64,000 nucleotides of DNA from FEN-1279 sp964400285. Lineage in GTDB: Bacteria; Bacteroidota; Ignavibacteria; Tepidaquicellales; Tepidaquicellaceae. The stretch is taken from contig CAYNTK010000001.1 of assembly GCA_964400285.1 (NCBI GenBank), positions 1-64,000 on the forward strand, in the 5' to 3' direction. Positions 44,883-54,097 of the stretch are shown in pieces (positions within the stretch are counted from its first letter, which is position 1; each line of letters starts with the position of its first letter). The notes under the pieces were generated by a model, which was given only the letters and a program-made list of their open reading frames with translations, was not told the DNA's origin and ran no database searches. A program made the position numbers and the translations under genes.

Positions 44883-44913
44883 TTGATTTTTTTACACTAT
44901 TTGAGTATTTTAA
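44883..44913 (+). promoter_or_regulatory. Promoter of gap
   Basis: TTG at 44883-44885 and TATTTTAA at 44906-44913 have the 20-base spacing seen elsewhere here. It lies back to back with the efp promoter in the divergent 165-base interval. The gap ATG has GGAGG at 44952-44956. Confidence 0.55.
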
Positions 44914-44961
44914 TTCAAAATTCACAAAAAATTCGTATAAATTTTAAAAAATGGAGGTAAA

Positions 44962-45954
44962 ATGCCTATAAAAATTGGAATAAATGGTTTTGGAAGAATT
45001 GGACGTTTAGTTTTCAGAAGGATGTTAGAAATTGGAGATTTTGAAGTAATTGCTATAAACGACTTAATGGACCCGATAACACTTGCACATCTTCTTAAAT
45101 ATGACTCGGTTCATAGAAAATTTCCCGGAGAAGTAAAAGCTCTTGAAAACGGCGTTTCAGTTAATGGAAAAGTTATTAAAATTACTGCTGAAAAAGACCC
45201 CTCCAAATTGGGATGGAAAGAAATGGGAGTTGATATCGTAATTGAATCCACAGGTGTGTTTACGAAAAAAGAAAAACTTCAATTACATATAGATGCTGGT
45301 GCAAAAAAAGTTATACTTACTGCTCCACCCAAAGATGACCTCGATGCTATGGTAGTTCTTGGGGTTAATGATTCTGTATTAAAGCCTGAACATAAAATTA
45401 TTTCTAATGCTTCTTGCACAACAAATTGTCTTGCACCGATGGTAAAAGTTTTAGACGATGAATTTGGAATACAAAAAGGATTTATGACAACGGTTCATGC
45501 ATATACAAACGACCAAGTAATGTTAGACCAACCTCATAAAGATTTGCGAAGAGCAAGAGCAGGAGCAGCGAACATCCTTCCAACTACAACTGGTGCAGCA
45601 AAAGCGGTTGGTAAAGTTTTACCACATTTAAAGGGTAAGCTGGATGGTTTTGCATTAAGAGTTCCTGTGCCAGATGGTTCACTTACCGATTTTGTTTGTA
45701 TTTTGAATAAAGAAACAACGAAAGAGGATATTAATGCAGCAATGAAAAAAGCATCGGAAACTAATTTAAAAGGAATACTTGAATATTGCGAAGACCCTGT
45801 AGTTTCAAGTGATATTATTGGGAATTACCATTCCTGTATATTCGATGCACTTTCAACTATGGTTAGTGGTAATTTAGTTAAAGTTGTAGGTTGGTATGAT
45901 AATGAATGGGGTTATAGTTGCAGAGTAGTTGACTTAATTAAAAAATTAGTTTAA
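44962..45954 (+). CDS. gap: Glyceraldehyde-3-phosphate dehydrogenase
   Basis: The 330-residue enzyme of glycolysis starts with the NAD fold INGFGRIGRLVFR. It has AIND with D34, typical of NAD-specific forms, and the active-site SNASCTTNC with C152. WYDNEWGYSCRVVDL ends the catalytic domain. Its own promoter and terminator make it a single-gene unit. Confidence 0.98.
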   Translation: MPIKIGINGFGRIGRLVFRRMLEIGDFEVIAINDLMDPITLAHLLKYDSVHRKFPGEVKALENGVSVNGKVIKITAEKDPSKLGWKEMGVDIVIESTGVFTKKEKLQLHIDAGAKKVILTAPPKDDLDAMVVLGVNDSVLKPEHKIISNASCTTNCLAPMVKVLDDEFGIQKGFMTTVHAYTNDQVMLDQPHKDLRRARAGAANILPTTTGAAKAVGKVLPHLKGKLDGFALRVPVPDGSLTDFVCILNKETTKEDINAAMKKASETNLKGILEYCEDPVVSSDIIGNYHSCIFDALSTMVSGNLVKVVGWYDNEWGYSCRVVDLIKKLV

Positions 45955-45972
45955 TAAATTTTTATTATCTTT

Positions 45973-46008
45973 AAAATGTCATTCCCGAAGATGGGAATGA
46001 CATTTTTA
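45973..46008 (+). terminator. Terminator of gap
   Basis: AAAATGTCATTCCC (45973-45986) pairs perfectly with GGGAATGACATTTT (45993-46006) around the loop GAAGAT, with a T tract in the stem end. Confidence 0.9.
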
Positions 46009-46081
46009 TATTTTTGTTTTGTTATTATAATATTATATTAAATTAAGAGAGGGATTTTTTTAAAATTTTAATCAAAAAATT

Positions 46082-46699
46082 ATGACGAAAAAAATATTTT
46101 TTAACATTGTTCTTTTGTTTGCATTGATTTCCTTTTCCTGCACGGGAATAAAAGATGCAATAGTAAATGTGCAGAGATTGCAGTTTAAACTTGGAAATAT
46201 TACTAATATGAAAGTTGCTGGGGTTAGTTTTGGAAATAAGATGGATATAAAAGATTTCAGTTTGCTTGATGGAGCAACACTTTTATCAGCTTTTACGAGT
46301 GGAAAGTTAAATACATCTTTTACTTTAAATCTACTTGCAAAGAATCCAAATGATGGTACAGGAGGTACACCAAACACATCAGCAGTTATTAAAGCACTCG
46401 CGTGGAGATTGTTTATAGATGATTCCGAATTGATTAATGGAAATATAACACAGGGTATCGAAGTTCCCGGTGTTGGAAAAGAAACGACAATTCCAATAGA
46501 TATGGCGTTTGATTTATTAAGCTTTTTTAAAGGAGATAATTATGAGAAGTTAATGAATTTAGCACTTGCTCTGGGTGGAAAAAATGGTTCCTGTGCCAGA
46601 GTTAAATTGGGAGTAACGCCAACAGTTGATACTTTTCTCGGACCGATAAAGTATCCAGGAGAAATAACAGTAATCGATAAAGAATTTAAGTCGCAATAA
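46082..46699 (+). CDS. LEA-type 2 family lipoprotein
   Basis: The 205-residue protein has a lipoprotein signal with the lipid-accepting cysteine at C20 (ISFSC). It then has a single beta-sandwich domain with LNLLAKNPNDG near residue 81, the NPN-type turn typical of LEA-2/WHy domains. It would be anchored in the outer or inner membrane facing the periplasm. The role is unknown in bacteria; stress protection is suggested from plant relatives only. Confidence 0.75.
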   Translation: MTKKIFFNIVLLFALISFSCTGIKDAIVNVQRLQFKLGNITNMKVAGVSFGNKMDIKDFSLLDGATLLSAFTSGKLNTSFTLNLLAKNPNDGTGGTPNTSAVIKALAWRLFIDDSELINGNITQGIEVPGVGKETTIPIDMAFDLLSFFKGDNYEKLMNLALALGGKNGSCARVKLGVTPTVDTFLGPIKYPGEITVIDKEFKSQ

Positions 46700-46721
46700 A
46701 ACTCTTAGAATAAAATACGAC

Positions 46722-46752
46722 TTGAAAAAAGGGAATTTATAAATTATTTTTG
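46722..46752 (+). promoter_or_regulatory. Promoter of the tRNA-Gly/tRNA-Cys unit
   Basis: TTG at 46722-46724 is followed after 20 bases by TATTTTTG (46745-46752), an exact TAnnTTTG. The first tRNA begins 8 bases later, so the primary transcript has almost no leader. Confidence 0.65.
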
Positions 46753-46760
46753 AGACCTAA

Positions 46761-46833
46761 GCGGGAATAGCTCAGTTGGTAGAGCGCAACCTTGCCAAGG
46801 TTGATGTCGCGAGTTCGAGCCTCGTTTCCCGCT
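46761..46833 (+). tRNA. tRNA-Gly (anticodon GCC)
   Basis: Acceptor GCGGGAA/TTCCCGC, D arm GCTC/GAGC, anticodon stem CAACC/GGTTG around TTGCCAA (anticodon GCC) and a T arm with TTCGAGC are all intact. The discriminator is T and CCA is not encoded. Confidence 0.97.
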
Positions 46834-46844
46834 CATTTTGTTTA

Positions 46845-46917
46845 GGCGTCGTACCCAAGTGGCTAAGGGAGCAGTCTGCAAAACTGTTATGCATCGGTTC
46901 GAATCCGATCGACGCCT
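46845..46917 (+). tRNA. tRNA-Cys (anticodon GCA)
   Basis: Acceptor GGCGTCG/CGACGCC, anticodon stem GCAGT/ACTGT around CTGCAAA (anticodon GCA) and T arm ATCGG/CCGAT are intact. The discriminator T (U73) is the main identity base of tRNA-Cys. It lies 11 bases after tRNA-Gly. Confidence 0.97.
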
Positions 46918-46924
46918 CTAATAG

Positions 46925-46959
46925 AAGTTACTTTAGAGTTAAAGTAACTTATTTTTTTT
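46925..46959 (+). terminator. Terminator of the tRNA unit
   Basis: AAGTTACTTTA (46925-46935) pairs with TAAAGTAACTT (46940-46950) around GAGT, followed by a run of T. Confidence 0.85.
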
Positions 46960-47037
46960 ATATATAAAAAAATTCGGATAATTATTGATTTGTAACTTAC
47001 TTGACTGTTTGACTCAAGAATTACTGACGAAATTTAG

Positions 47038-48444
47038 TTACTCTTTTTTATCTGCTTTTATTACTTTCAATACATAAATATAATTTTCGTTTTCCTCTAC
47101 AGTTTTAGTTTGAAATATGATTTCTCCAATATTATTAATATTTTTCCATTTATTTGAAGTTGTAATAACATAGACATAATCTTCTTTTTCTGCCGTTTGC
47201 AAAATAACATCAGGTGCAGTAGGATTATCATCCATCCATGTTCTGTTAAATCTTTTAAAATCAATTTCACTAAAAATTTCAATAACGGCATCATTACAAA
47301 AAATTGTTTTTTCGTCCGATATTTTTTTTACAAAATCTGCAGTTGCTTTTTTGTCGGGAAAACCTTTTCCAGAATCTTTATTCCAAATATTTAACCACAA
47401 AAGAATATAGAATATGCTGTTTATACTAACCAAAAGAATAATAGCAAATTTTATATTTAGATATTTTGCTAATTTATTTTCCTTGCTTTTACTGTTAAAA
47501 AAATCTGTAATAGAAAATAATCCATAAGAAGCAACTATGGAATACAAAGGAATTAAAGCAACAAAATGCCTATTTAATCCAAGATTTGATTTGGCTATCC
47601 AACTTATAGTAATAAATACAAGGATTCCTAATCCAGAAAATAATAACCATTTATATGTTTTTAATACTTTAATAAATCCAAAGGGAATTAGTAAAATATT
47701 AATACCCATAAATAAAAAAGGTACGATTATTGGATAATGGATAAAATCCAAAATCACTTTAAAAAATCCGCCTTGAAAAGAGCTTGTTTGATTTAATGCT
47801 TCTTTTACGAATTGTTGTGTTTTAAATAGAAAACCAAAAAATTTTCCATCAAATGGTATTCGCAGAATTGCCCAAATTAATATTGCTAAAGTTGGTATAA
47901 AAGAAACAATAAATTTTTCATTAAATATCTTCTTCGTTTTAACAAATTCTAAAAAATAAAATATGAAAGCTACAAATAAAACTGCCCAAGCTTCATATCT
48001 AAGCATACAAGCTAAAGTTAATAGTATTGATGAAAGTATAAATTTATTTTTTTCAGAACATATAGCAAATAGTAAAATCAGAAGAGTAAAAAGCGGTTCT
48101 GGTTGTGCAGTAGTTCCCATCAATATTCCAATTGGAAATAATGCACATAACATAGAAGATGTAAAAGCAATAAAAAGATTATTTTCTTCCTTATTATTGA
48201 AAAGGAAGAAAAATAAAATAATAGGAATTAAAGACCAAATAAAAATATTTACAAAACGAATTGTGAAAAAGTTAGCACCTAAAATAATTCCACCTGCAGA
48301 TAGATAATGAAACAAAGGTAACCAAACCCAGTGAATTCCTAAATCTTTTGGTGATAAAATTATTTGTCTTGCTATCGAATGATGAATATAAGCATCGGTA
48401 TCAACATCTGGAAATTTTAAAATAAAATACAATTGCCAAATCAA
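47038..48444 (-). CDS. Membrane glycosyltransferase, GT-C/ArnT-PMT-like (start uncertain)
   Basis: The protein has about ten hydrophobic segments. Near the N-terminus PDVDTDAYIHHSIARQI is followed by HWVWLPLFHYL, the acidic-loop arrangement of lipid-linked sugar transferases (GT39/GT83-like). The given start is a TTG inside the first transmembrane segment. The frame is open for 33 more codons up to an in-frame TGA near 48546. That stretch would add a basic N-terminus and the first half of the membrane segment, but contains no ATG, GTG or TTG (only ATT and CTG). So either a rare start is used or the start has been mutated. Confidence 0.7.
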   Translation of the reverse strand: MIWQLYFILKFPDVDTDAYIHHSIARQIILSPKDLGIHWVWLPLFHYLSAGGIILGANFFTIRFVNIFIWSLIPIILFFFLFNNKEENNLFIAFTSSMLCALFPIGILMGTTAQPEPLFTLLILLFAICSEKNKFILSSILLTLACMLRYEAWAVLFVAFIFYFLEFVKTKKIFNEKFIVSFIPTLAILIWAILRIPFDGKFFGFLFKTQQFVKEALNQTSSFQGGFFKVILDFIHYPIIVPFLFMGINILLIPFGFIKVLKTYKWLLFSGLGILVFITISWIAKSNLGLNRHFVALIPLYSIVASYGLFSITDFFNSKSKENKLAKYLNIKFAIILLVSINSIFYILLWLNIWNKDSGKGFPDKKATADFVKKISDEKTIFCNDAVIEIFSEIDFKRFNRTWMDDNPTAPDVILQTAEKEDYVYVITTSNKWKNINNIGEIIFQTKTVEENENYIYVLKVIKADKKE

Positions 48445-48798
48445 AGTAGAAATGACAATTCCAATAAGAACTGAAATGCAAATTTTGTAATAATATTTTT
48501 GATTGAGTTTCAGATTTTTAATTTTATATAAATTATGAATAAATCATTATTAATACAACTATAAATTGTGTTACAATTTGTTACATTATTTTACCTTAGA
48601 GAAATTAAATTTTAAAAATTATGATATATATTTGTATAACTAATTTAGATATTGTTATCTAAGTTATTTTCAAAAGTAATGCAGAAATACAATTTTCCCA
48701 TATCCCTCAATATGACAGCGAAAGTCCAGATGGACTTTTGCTGTCTCTTTTTTTGTTTTTTTTTCATATATTGATTTGAAAAATTTAATAATGGGAAA
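48445..48798. other. Intergenic interval with possible small RNA
   Basis: The left 100 bases may be coding (upstream part of the glycosyltransferase frame). TATATTTG at 48627-48634 is an exact -7 element without a good TTG partner. About 85 bases on lies the strong hairpin at 48714-48745. The segment between would be a transcript of about 110 nucleotides. Confidence 0.4.
48714..48753 (+). terminator. Strong hairpin upstream of the response regulator gene
   Basis: GACAGCGAAAGTCC (48714-48727) pairs with GGACTTTTGCTGTC (48732-48745) with one G-T pair and the loop AGAT, then CTCTTTTTTTT. It ends a transcript arriving from the left, though no plus-strand gene lies there. Confidence 0.8.
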
Positions 48799-49491
48799 TT
48801 GAATAAATCAATTTTAATATTAGATGACGATACAAAGTTAGTTGAACTTTTATCCGAATATCTAACAAAAAATGGATTTGACTGTGTTACATCCGAAATT
48901 CCTTCAGATGCTTTAAGTAAGTTAAAAAAGCATAATTTCGATTTAATAATACTCGATGTAATGCTTCCCGAGATGGATGGATTTGAAGTATGCAAAATTA
49001 TCAGAAAAGAATATGATACTCCAATAATAATGTTAACGGCAAGAGGGGAAGTAACGGATAAAATTGTAGGGCTTGAACTTGGTGCAGATGATTATCTGCC
49101 AAAACCTTTTGAACCACGAGAACTACTTGCAAGAATATCATCGATTGTAAGAAGAGTTGAAGGGAAGCTCAAATTAGCATCATTCATTAAGTTTAAAAAT
49201 TTCTCGATAGATATAAATAAAAGGGTTGTTTTTGTTCACAAGAAGCAAGTTGATTTAACTACTGCAGAATTCGAACTTCTTCTGTTGTTTGCAAAGAATA
49301 ATAGTAAAGTTTTATCGAGAGACGATTTGATGAAGAATACTCGTGGAATATCTTGGGAATCATATAATCGTTCTGTAGACGTAATGGTGTCGAGATTAAG
49401 GAGTAAATTAAAAAGTAATTCACCAAATAGAGAGGAATACATTAAAACAATACATTCAGTTGGATATATGTTTTTTGCCGAAGAAGAATAA
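48799..49491 (+). CDS. OmpR-family response regulator
   Basis: The 230-residue product has a receiver domain with D10/D11, phospho-acceptor D53 (LILDVMLPEMDG) and the LPKPF lysine, followed by a winged-helix DNA-binding domain (about 135-228, RSVDVMVSRLRSKL). It starts at TTG 48799; an ATG at 48791 is out of frame. The sensor kinase gene follows 9 bases on. It resembles CpxR/RprY types; the target genes are not known. Confidence 0.93.
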   Translation: MNKSILILDDDTKLVELLSEYLTKNGFDCVTSEIPSDALSKLKKHNFDLIILDVMLPEMDGFEVCKIIRKEYDTPIIMLTARGEVTDKIVGLELGADDYLPKPFEPRELLARISSIVRRVEGKLKLASFIKFKNFSIDINKRVVFVHKKQVDLTTAEFELLLLFAKNNSKVLSRDDLMKNTRGISWESYNRSVDVMVSRLRSKLKSNSPNREEYIKTIHSVGYMFFAEEE

Positions 49492-49500
49492 AGCCTTTCA

Positions 49501-50820
49501 ATGAGTTTTAGCAAATCAATACGTTATAAAATAATTTTAATTATAGTTTTTTTTGGCTTATTACTAAACTTAGCCGTTTTCATATTTTTAGTTTCGAATC
49601 GAGATAAAACTTCAGTACATTATGATAATATTTTAATTTCCAGAATGCAGGATAATTTAATACAGGAAATCGGAAGCCCTCCCGATTCAAATACTGCATT
49701 GGAAATCTCAAAAGAGTATAATATTGGTGTAAGGTATAAATACAAAGAGAATAACTGGTCAACATCTCCGGATATTCCAACAATAAACGAAATATCGAAT
49801 TATAAAGAATATGTTGAAAGTTATAAGGAAGATGATTTTTTTTCATTTTATTATAATGATAATATTTATGGAGTATCCAAAATTCAAGATGGTGTGATTA
49901 TTTTATCATATTATTATAATCCTACTGATGTTTTTAACTCAGAAAAGGTCATAGTAGCAATCGTTTTACATCTTATAATTTTAATAATTCCAGTTTATTT
50001 GATTATCAAATGGTTGCTAAAACCATTAAATACAATATCTTATGCTGTTAATCAGATTGGGGAGGGTAATTATGATGTAACATTAGATATTAAAAGGAAT
50101 GATGAATTTGGAGAGCTTGCAGATTCGTTAAATAATATGACATCGAGAGTAAAAGATTCAATTAAAGCAAAAGAACAATTATTAATGGATATTTCACATG
50201 AATTAAGGTCGCCACTAACACGAATAAAATTTGGACTTGATTTGGGTATCTCAAAAGAAAAAATTAACGAAGATGTGAGTGAAATCGAGAATATGATAAA
50301 GAAAACACTCGATTATTACAGAAATGAGTTCTTCTTTTTAGAAGCTCATTTAAGCGATACTAATATTATTTCACTGTTGAACGATGTAATATCAACTTTT
50401 GAAGCAGATATGGTTAGAATTGCATTTTTAAATTTTACAAAAAATAAAAACAAAATTATTATAAGAGCTGATGTTGAAAAGCTTACTATTGCATTGAGAA
50501 ACTTAATAAGTAATGCGTTAAAATATTCTCCTGAAAACAAGAAAATTATTGTTTGTCTCGATGAAACAGATAAATATTATAAAATTTCAGTTATAGATTA
50601 TGGAGTTGGTTTAAAAAAAGGTGATATACACAAAATTTTCGAACCTTTTTCAAGAATTGATTCTTCACGTTCCAAGAAAACTGGCGGTTATGGTTTAGGC
50701 TTAGCGATTGTTAAGAAAATTGTTGATTTACATAATGCCCAAATTGAGGTGAAGAGCGAAGAAAATCAAGGTACTGAAATGATTATAAAATTCAAGAAAA
50801 ATTCCTTTTCATATATATAA
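49501..50820 (+). CDS. Sensor histidine kinase
   Basis: The 439-residue protein has transmembrane segments at about 8-31 and 148-170 enclosing a 115-residue periplasmic sensor region. A HAMP domain, a HisKA domain with MDISHELRSPLTRI (phospho-histidine H233) and an ATPase domain with NLISNALKYSP and GGYGLGLAIVKKI follow. With the preceding response regulator it forms a two-component system, CpxA-like in layout. The signal is unknown. Confidence 0.94.
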   Translation: MSFSKSIRYKIILIIVFFGLLLNLAVFIFLVSNRDKTSVHYDNILISRMQDNLIQEIGSPPDSNTALEISKEYNIGVRYKYKENNWSTSPDIPTINEISNYKEYVESYKEDDFFSFYYNDNIYGVSKIQDGVIILSYYYNPTDVFNSEKVIVAIVLHLIILIIPVYLIIKWLLKPLNTISYAVNQIGEGNYDVTLDIKRNDEFGELADSLNNMTSRVKDSIKAKEQLLMDISHELRSPLTRIKFGLDLGISKEKINEDVSEIENMIKKTLDYYRNEFFFLEAHLSDTNIISLLNDVISTFEADMVRIAFLNFTKNKNKIIIRADVEKLTIALRNLISNALKYSPENKKIIVCLDETDKYYKISVIDYGVGLKKGDIHKIFEPFSRIDSSRSKKTGGYGLGLAIVKKIVDLHNAQIEVKSEENQGTEMIIKFKKNSFSYI

Positions 50821-50920
50821 TAATTAATTTATCAAATTTTAATTGTGGAATATCTTTATTACCCTTGATGTAAAAATTATATTTTATTAACTTTCATTTT
50901 AAAAATTTAAACATAATAAA

Positions 50921-51568
50921 ATGAAAAAATTATTTTATCTGGTATTTCTTCTTAGTATTGCAATATTACTTAACGGTTGTGGCAAGAAAGAAACAGCAGG
51001 AGATAAAAAAGATGATAAAAATGAACAAAAAACGGAACAGAAAAAAGATATATCTTTTTCGGAAAGCTCATCTTATCATCTGAAATACGATGCAAAGAGT
51101 GAAAAAATTAAAGGAACAATGGATTTTTATTTTAAAGGTAAAAATGCTAAAATTGATTTGAATTTTAAAGAAGGTGATAAAAAAGTTACTTCAAATATGT
51201 ATTTCGAAAATAATGTGTTATATATGGTTACAGAAGTTGAAGGGAAGAAAATGGGAATGAAAATGGATGTTTCCGAAAGTAAAGATATTAATACCGAGAT
51301 GATTAACGTAAAAGAAAAATTAAAAGAATACGAAAAGGTAGGAACGGATGAAGTATTAGGTTATAAATGTGATGTATATAAAACTAAAGAAGGAACAAAA
51401 CTTTCGATTTATAAAGAAGCATTCGCATTAAGAATTGTGGACAAAAGCGGTGATGAGTTTGTTGCTACCGAATTAGAACAGGATGTTAAAATTTCTGATG
51501 ACTTTTTTACTCCACCAAAGGATATTGAGTTTATGGATTTAAGTAAAATAGATAAGTTACTTAAATAA
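50921..51568 (+). CDS. Lipoprotein with a LolA-like/DUF4412-type domain
   Basis: The 215-residue product has a lipoprotein signal (LLNGCG, lipid cysteine C20) and a charged K/D/E linker (21-45). A beta-rich domain follows with the Y-K-C-D-V-Y-K element (GYKCDVYKTKEG, near residue 147), which is common in DUF4412 and related outer-membrane lipoprotein-sorting folds. No catalytic residues were seen. It follows the two-component genes by 100 bases and could be a target, but nothing shows this. Confidence 0.7.
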   Translation: MKKLFYLVFLLSIAILLNGCGKKETAGDKKDDKNEQKTEQKKDISFSESSSYHLKYDAKSEKIKGTMDFYFKGKNAKIDLNFKEGDKKVTSNMYFENNVLYMVTEVEGKKMGMKMDVSESKDINTEMINVKEKLKEYEKVGTDEVLGYKCDVYKTKEGTKLSIYKEAFALRIVDKSGDEFVATELEQDVKISDDFFTPPKDIEFMDLSKIDKLLK

Positions 51569-51595
51569 AAAATTTGATTTGTATCAATAAAAAAT

Positions 51596-51629
51596 ATGAC
51601 TTCAAAGTAAGAACTTTGAAGTCATTTTT
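51596..51629 (+). terminator. Terminator between the lipoprotein and aminotransferase genes
   Basis: ATGACTTCAAAG (51596-51607) pairs perfectly with CTTTGAAGTCAT (51614-51625) around TAAGAA, followed by T. It rules out the in-frame TTG at 51574 as the aminotransferase start. Confidence 0.85.
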
Positions 51630-51639
51630 GTTTAATAAT

Positions 51640-52818
51640 ATGTTTTCAAATCGTTTAAATAAAAATATTGAAGGGAATAAAATAAGTAAGTTACTTGAAG
51701 GTAAAAAATCTAATGGAATAAAAGTGTTAGATTTAACGGAATCCAATCCAACAAATTCAGAATTTAAGTATAACATAAATAATATCTTGAAATTTATTTC
51801 TAACCCTAATTCTGAAAAATATTTTCCATCTCCAAAAGGATTGGAGACAGCGAGAATAGCAGTTTTAAAATATTATAAAGATAAAAATATAAATTTAGAT
51901 ATTGACAATATTTTTATAACTTCGAGCACAAGCGAAGCATACAGCTATATTTTTAAACTTTTAACAAATCCATTTGATGAAATTCTTATTCCTCGTCCAA
52001 GTTATCCTCTTTTTAGTTTTATATTAGAATTAGAATCTTTGCATTCAAAATATTATGATTTAATATATTCAAATAATAATGTATGGGAAATTGATTACGG
52101 AAATATCGAGTCTGAAATTACTAATAAAACAAAAGCAATTATTATAGTTAATCCCAACAATCCTACAGGAAATTATATAAAACGAAATGAATTAAAAAAC
52201 ATAATTAATATTTGTAAAGAAAATAATATTGCAATTATATCCGATGAAGTGTTTATCGATTACAATATTAACTCAAATGAAATAAATACAATTGCTAAAG
52301 TAAATGATGTATTGACATTTACACTAAGTGGTTTATCGAAAATATGTGGATTACCGCAGATGAAACTTAGCTGGTTCGTTTTAAATGGAGAAAAAGAAAT
52401 CTGCGAAGAGGCAAAAGCAAAATTAGAAATTATCTCCGATACATTTTTGACTGTAGGAACTCCAATACAATTAGCCGTGCAAGATATATTAAGAGAGCGA
52501 AAAATTATCCAACAACAGATTAAAAAAAGGATTAATAAAAATTATGAATTATTAGAAAAAAGAATTTCAAATTCAAAATTTTTCGAATTATTGTTTATCG
52601 AAGGAGGATGGTATTCGATATTTAAATTGAAAGAAAAGATTAATGAAGAAGAATTTGTTTTTAAATTATTAGAGAAAAAGGATGTTTACATTTATCCCGG
52701 TTATTATTTTGACTTTTGCAATGATGGTTTTATTGTCGTAAGTTTATTAACTCCTGAAAATATTTTTAATGAAGGAGTAGATAGAATATTAGAATTTGCA
52801 AGAAGCTTCAGTTTTTAA
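51640..52818 (+). CDS. Class I/II PLP-dependent aminotransferase
   Basis: Starting at ATG 51640, the 392-residue protein has DLTESNPT, the NPNNPTGNYI motif near residue 178 (substrate carboxylate and PLP ring contacts), SDEVFIDYN and SGLSKICGLPQMKLSW with the Schiff-base lysine. This fits the aspartate/tyrosine aminotransferase fold. The substrate cannot be read from the sequence. Its end overlaps the convergent peptidase gene by 4 bases. Confidence 0.88.
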   Translation: MFSNRLNKNIEGNKISKLLEGKKSNGIKVLDLTESNPTNSEFKYNINNILKFISNPNSEKYFPSPKGLETARIAVLKYYKDKNINLDIDNIFITSSTSEAYSYIFKLLTNPFDEILIPRPSYPLFSFILELESLHSKYYDLIYSNNNVWEIDYGNIESEITNKTKAIIIVNPNNPTGNYIKRNELKNIINICKENNIAIISDEVFIDYNINSNEINTIAKVNDVLTFTLSGLSKICGLPQMKLSWFVLNGEKEICEEAKAKLEIISDTFLTVGTPIQLAVQDILRERKIIQQQIKKRINKNYELLEKRISNSKFFELLFIEGGWYSIFKLKEKINEEEFVFKLLEKKDVYIYPGYYFDFCNDGFIVVSLLTPENIFNEGVDRILEFARSFSF

Positions 52819-53936
52819 ATTGGTTTATAATTTTTTGCAAATTCGATTCTTTTTTTCAAAGATGGGTGTGAGTGAAAAAGAAATTCAACAATTTTATTGG
52901 GTTCTTTATCGGCTAAATTTTGTTCGGCGAGTTTTTCCATTGCAGAAATAAATGATAGATTATTTTTTGTTGTATCAATTGCAAATTTATCAGCTTCACG
53001 CTCAAAGTATCTGGAAATTATATTAGTTATAGGAGAGGTTATAAGACCATATATGCTTAAAAAAAGAGCAAGTAGTGGCAAAGCAGAAATATCATATATA
53101 TTAACGAAACCAAAAATACTTAAGGACTCTTTATATAAGATTGATGTGATATATAATCCAACAAATGTTAATATTGTTGAAAGAAGAATTAGTTTTAAAA
53201 TATGTTTATTTTTATAATGCCCAACTTCGTGAGCAAATACGGATTCGATTTCATCTTCGTTGAATTTTTCCATCAATGTATCGCCAAGAATAATTCTTTT
53301 TGATTTACCAATTCCTGTGAATGCAGCATTAGCTTTCTTAGTGTTTTTGCTCATATCGAAAACATAAACACCTTTTATTTCAACATTTGTCTTTTTACAA
53401 AGATGTAAAATTTTTTCTTTAATGGAGTTATTATCAATTGGTTTGAATTTATAGAATAACGGAAAAATCAAAACAGGAGCTATTCTACCTAAAATTACAG
53501 AAAAGAAGAATAAGAAAATTCCAAGTATTAACCACCAATAATTTTCAAATTTAATTAATACGTAATAGAACACCAAAATTACAGGGATACCGATAACCAA
53601 ACCAATCAAAAAGTATTTTCCTTTTTCTAAAAAATATTTTGATATTGTTTGATTCGATAAATTATATTTATGCTCTAAAATATATTCGGAGTAAAAATTA
53701 AATGGAAAATTTATTATACTTTCTATCGAGGTAATTATTCCAAAAAATATTAATAAAGCTAAATAACTATTTGAAGTAATTTCAAAGGAAATCTTTTCTA
53801 AATCCCTTGACAATCCTGTAATTATAATTATTAATAAAATAGAAAATAATAATAAGGTTTCTATTACATTAATAATTTGTTTTATGCGACTATAATTTTT
53901 AGCTTCTTTTTGTTTGTTGTTATTTTCGTTCTCCAT
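52815..53936 (-). CDS. M48 (Ste24-type) membrane zinc metalloprotease
   Basis: The 373-residue protein has about six membrane segments, an HEVGH zinc motif at 236-240, a downstream glutamate ligand in FEREADKFAI and the C-terminal HSHPSLKKRIEFA. This arrangement is that of CAAX prenyl protease 1 (Ste24), whose bacterial members act in membrane protein quality control. The start ATG at 53936 is followed by a polar 20-residue leader. Confidence 0.92.
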   Translation of the reverse strand: MENENNNKQKEAKNYSRIKQIINVIETLLLFSILLIIIITGLSRDLEKISFEITSNSYLALLIFFGIITSIESIINFPFNFYSEYILEHKYNLSNQTISKYFLEKGKYFLIGLVIGIPVILVFYYVLIKFENYWWLILGIFLFFFSVILGRIAPVLIFPLFYKFKPIDNNSIKEKILHLCKKTNVEIKGVYVFDMSKNTKKANAAFTGIGKSKRIILGDTLMEKFNEDEIESVFAHEVGHYKNKHILKLILLSTILTFVGLYITSILYKESLSIFGFVNIYDISALPLLALFLSIYGLITSPITNIISRYFEREADKFAIDTTKNNLSFISAMEKLAEQNLADKEPNKIVEFLFHSHPSLKKRIEFAKNYKPI

Positions 53937-54097
53937 ATTTGTTCAATATCTTAAAATGTAACAAAAACTATTCATGTAATAATTATCTGCAATATTACTA
54001 ATATTTATAATATTTTTTATGTGTTCAAGTCAAATTGAATTCAAAAAGAAAATAAGAAATTCAGTTTTTTTAAAGTAATATTTTTATATTTTGTAGT

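Noticed and set aside
46776..46967. 63-residue plus-strand reading frame across the tRNA-Gly and tRNA-Cys genes
   Set aside because: It is a translation of the two tRNA sequences and their terminator; its motifs are those commonly seen when tRNA genes are misread as proteins.
51574..51639. Upstream TTG start for the aminotransferase at 51640
   Set aside because: The added residues are encoded by a perfect terminator hairpin, so the ATG after it is the start.
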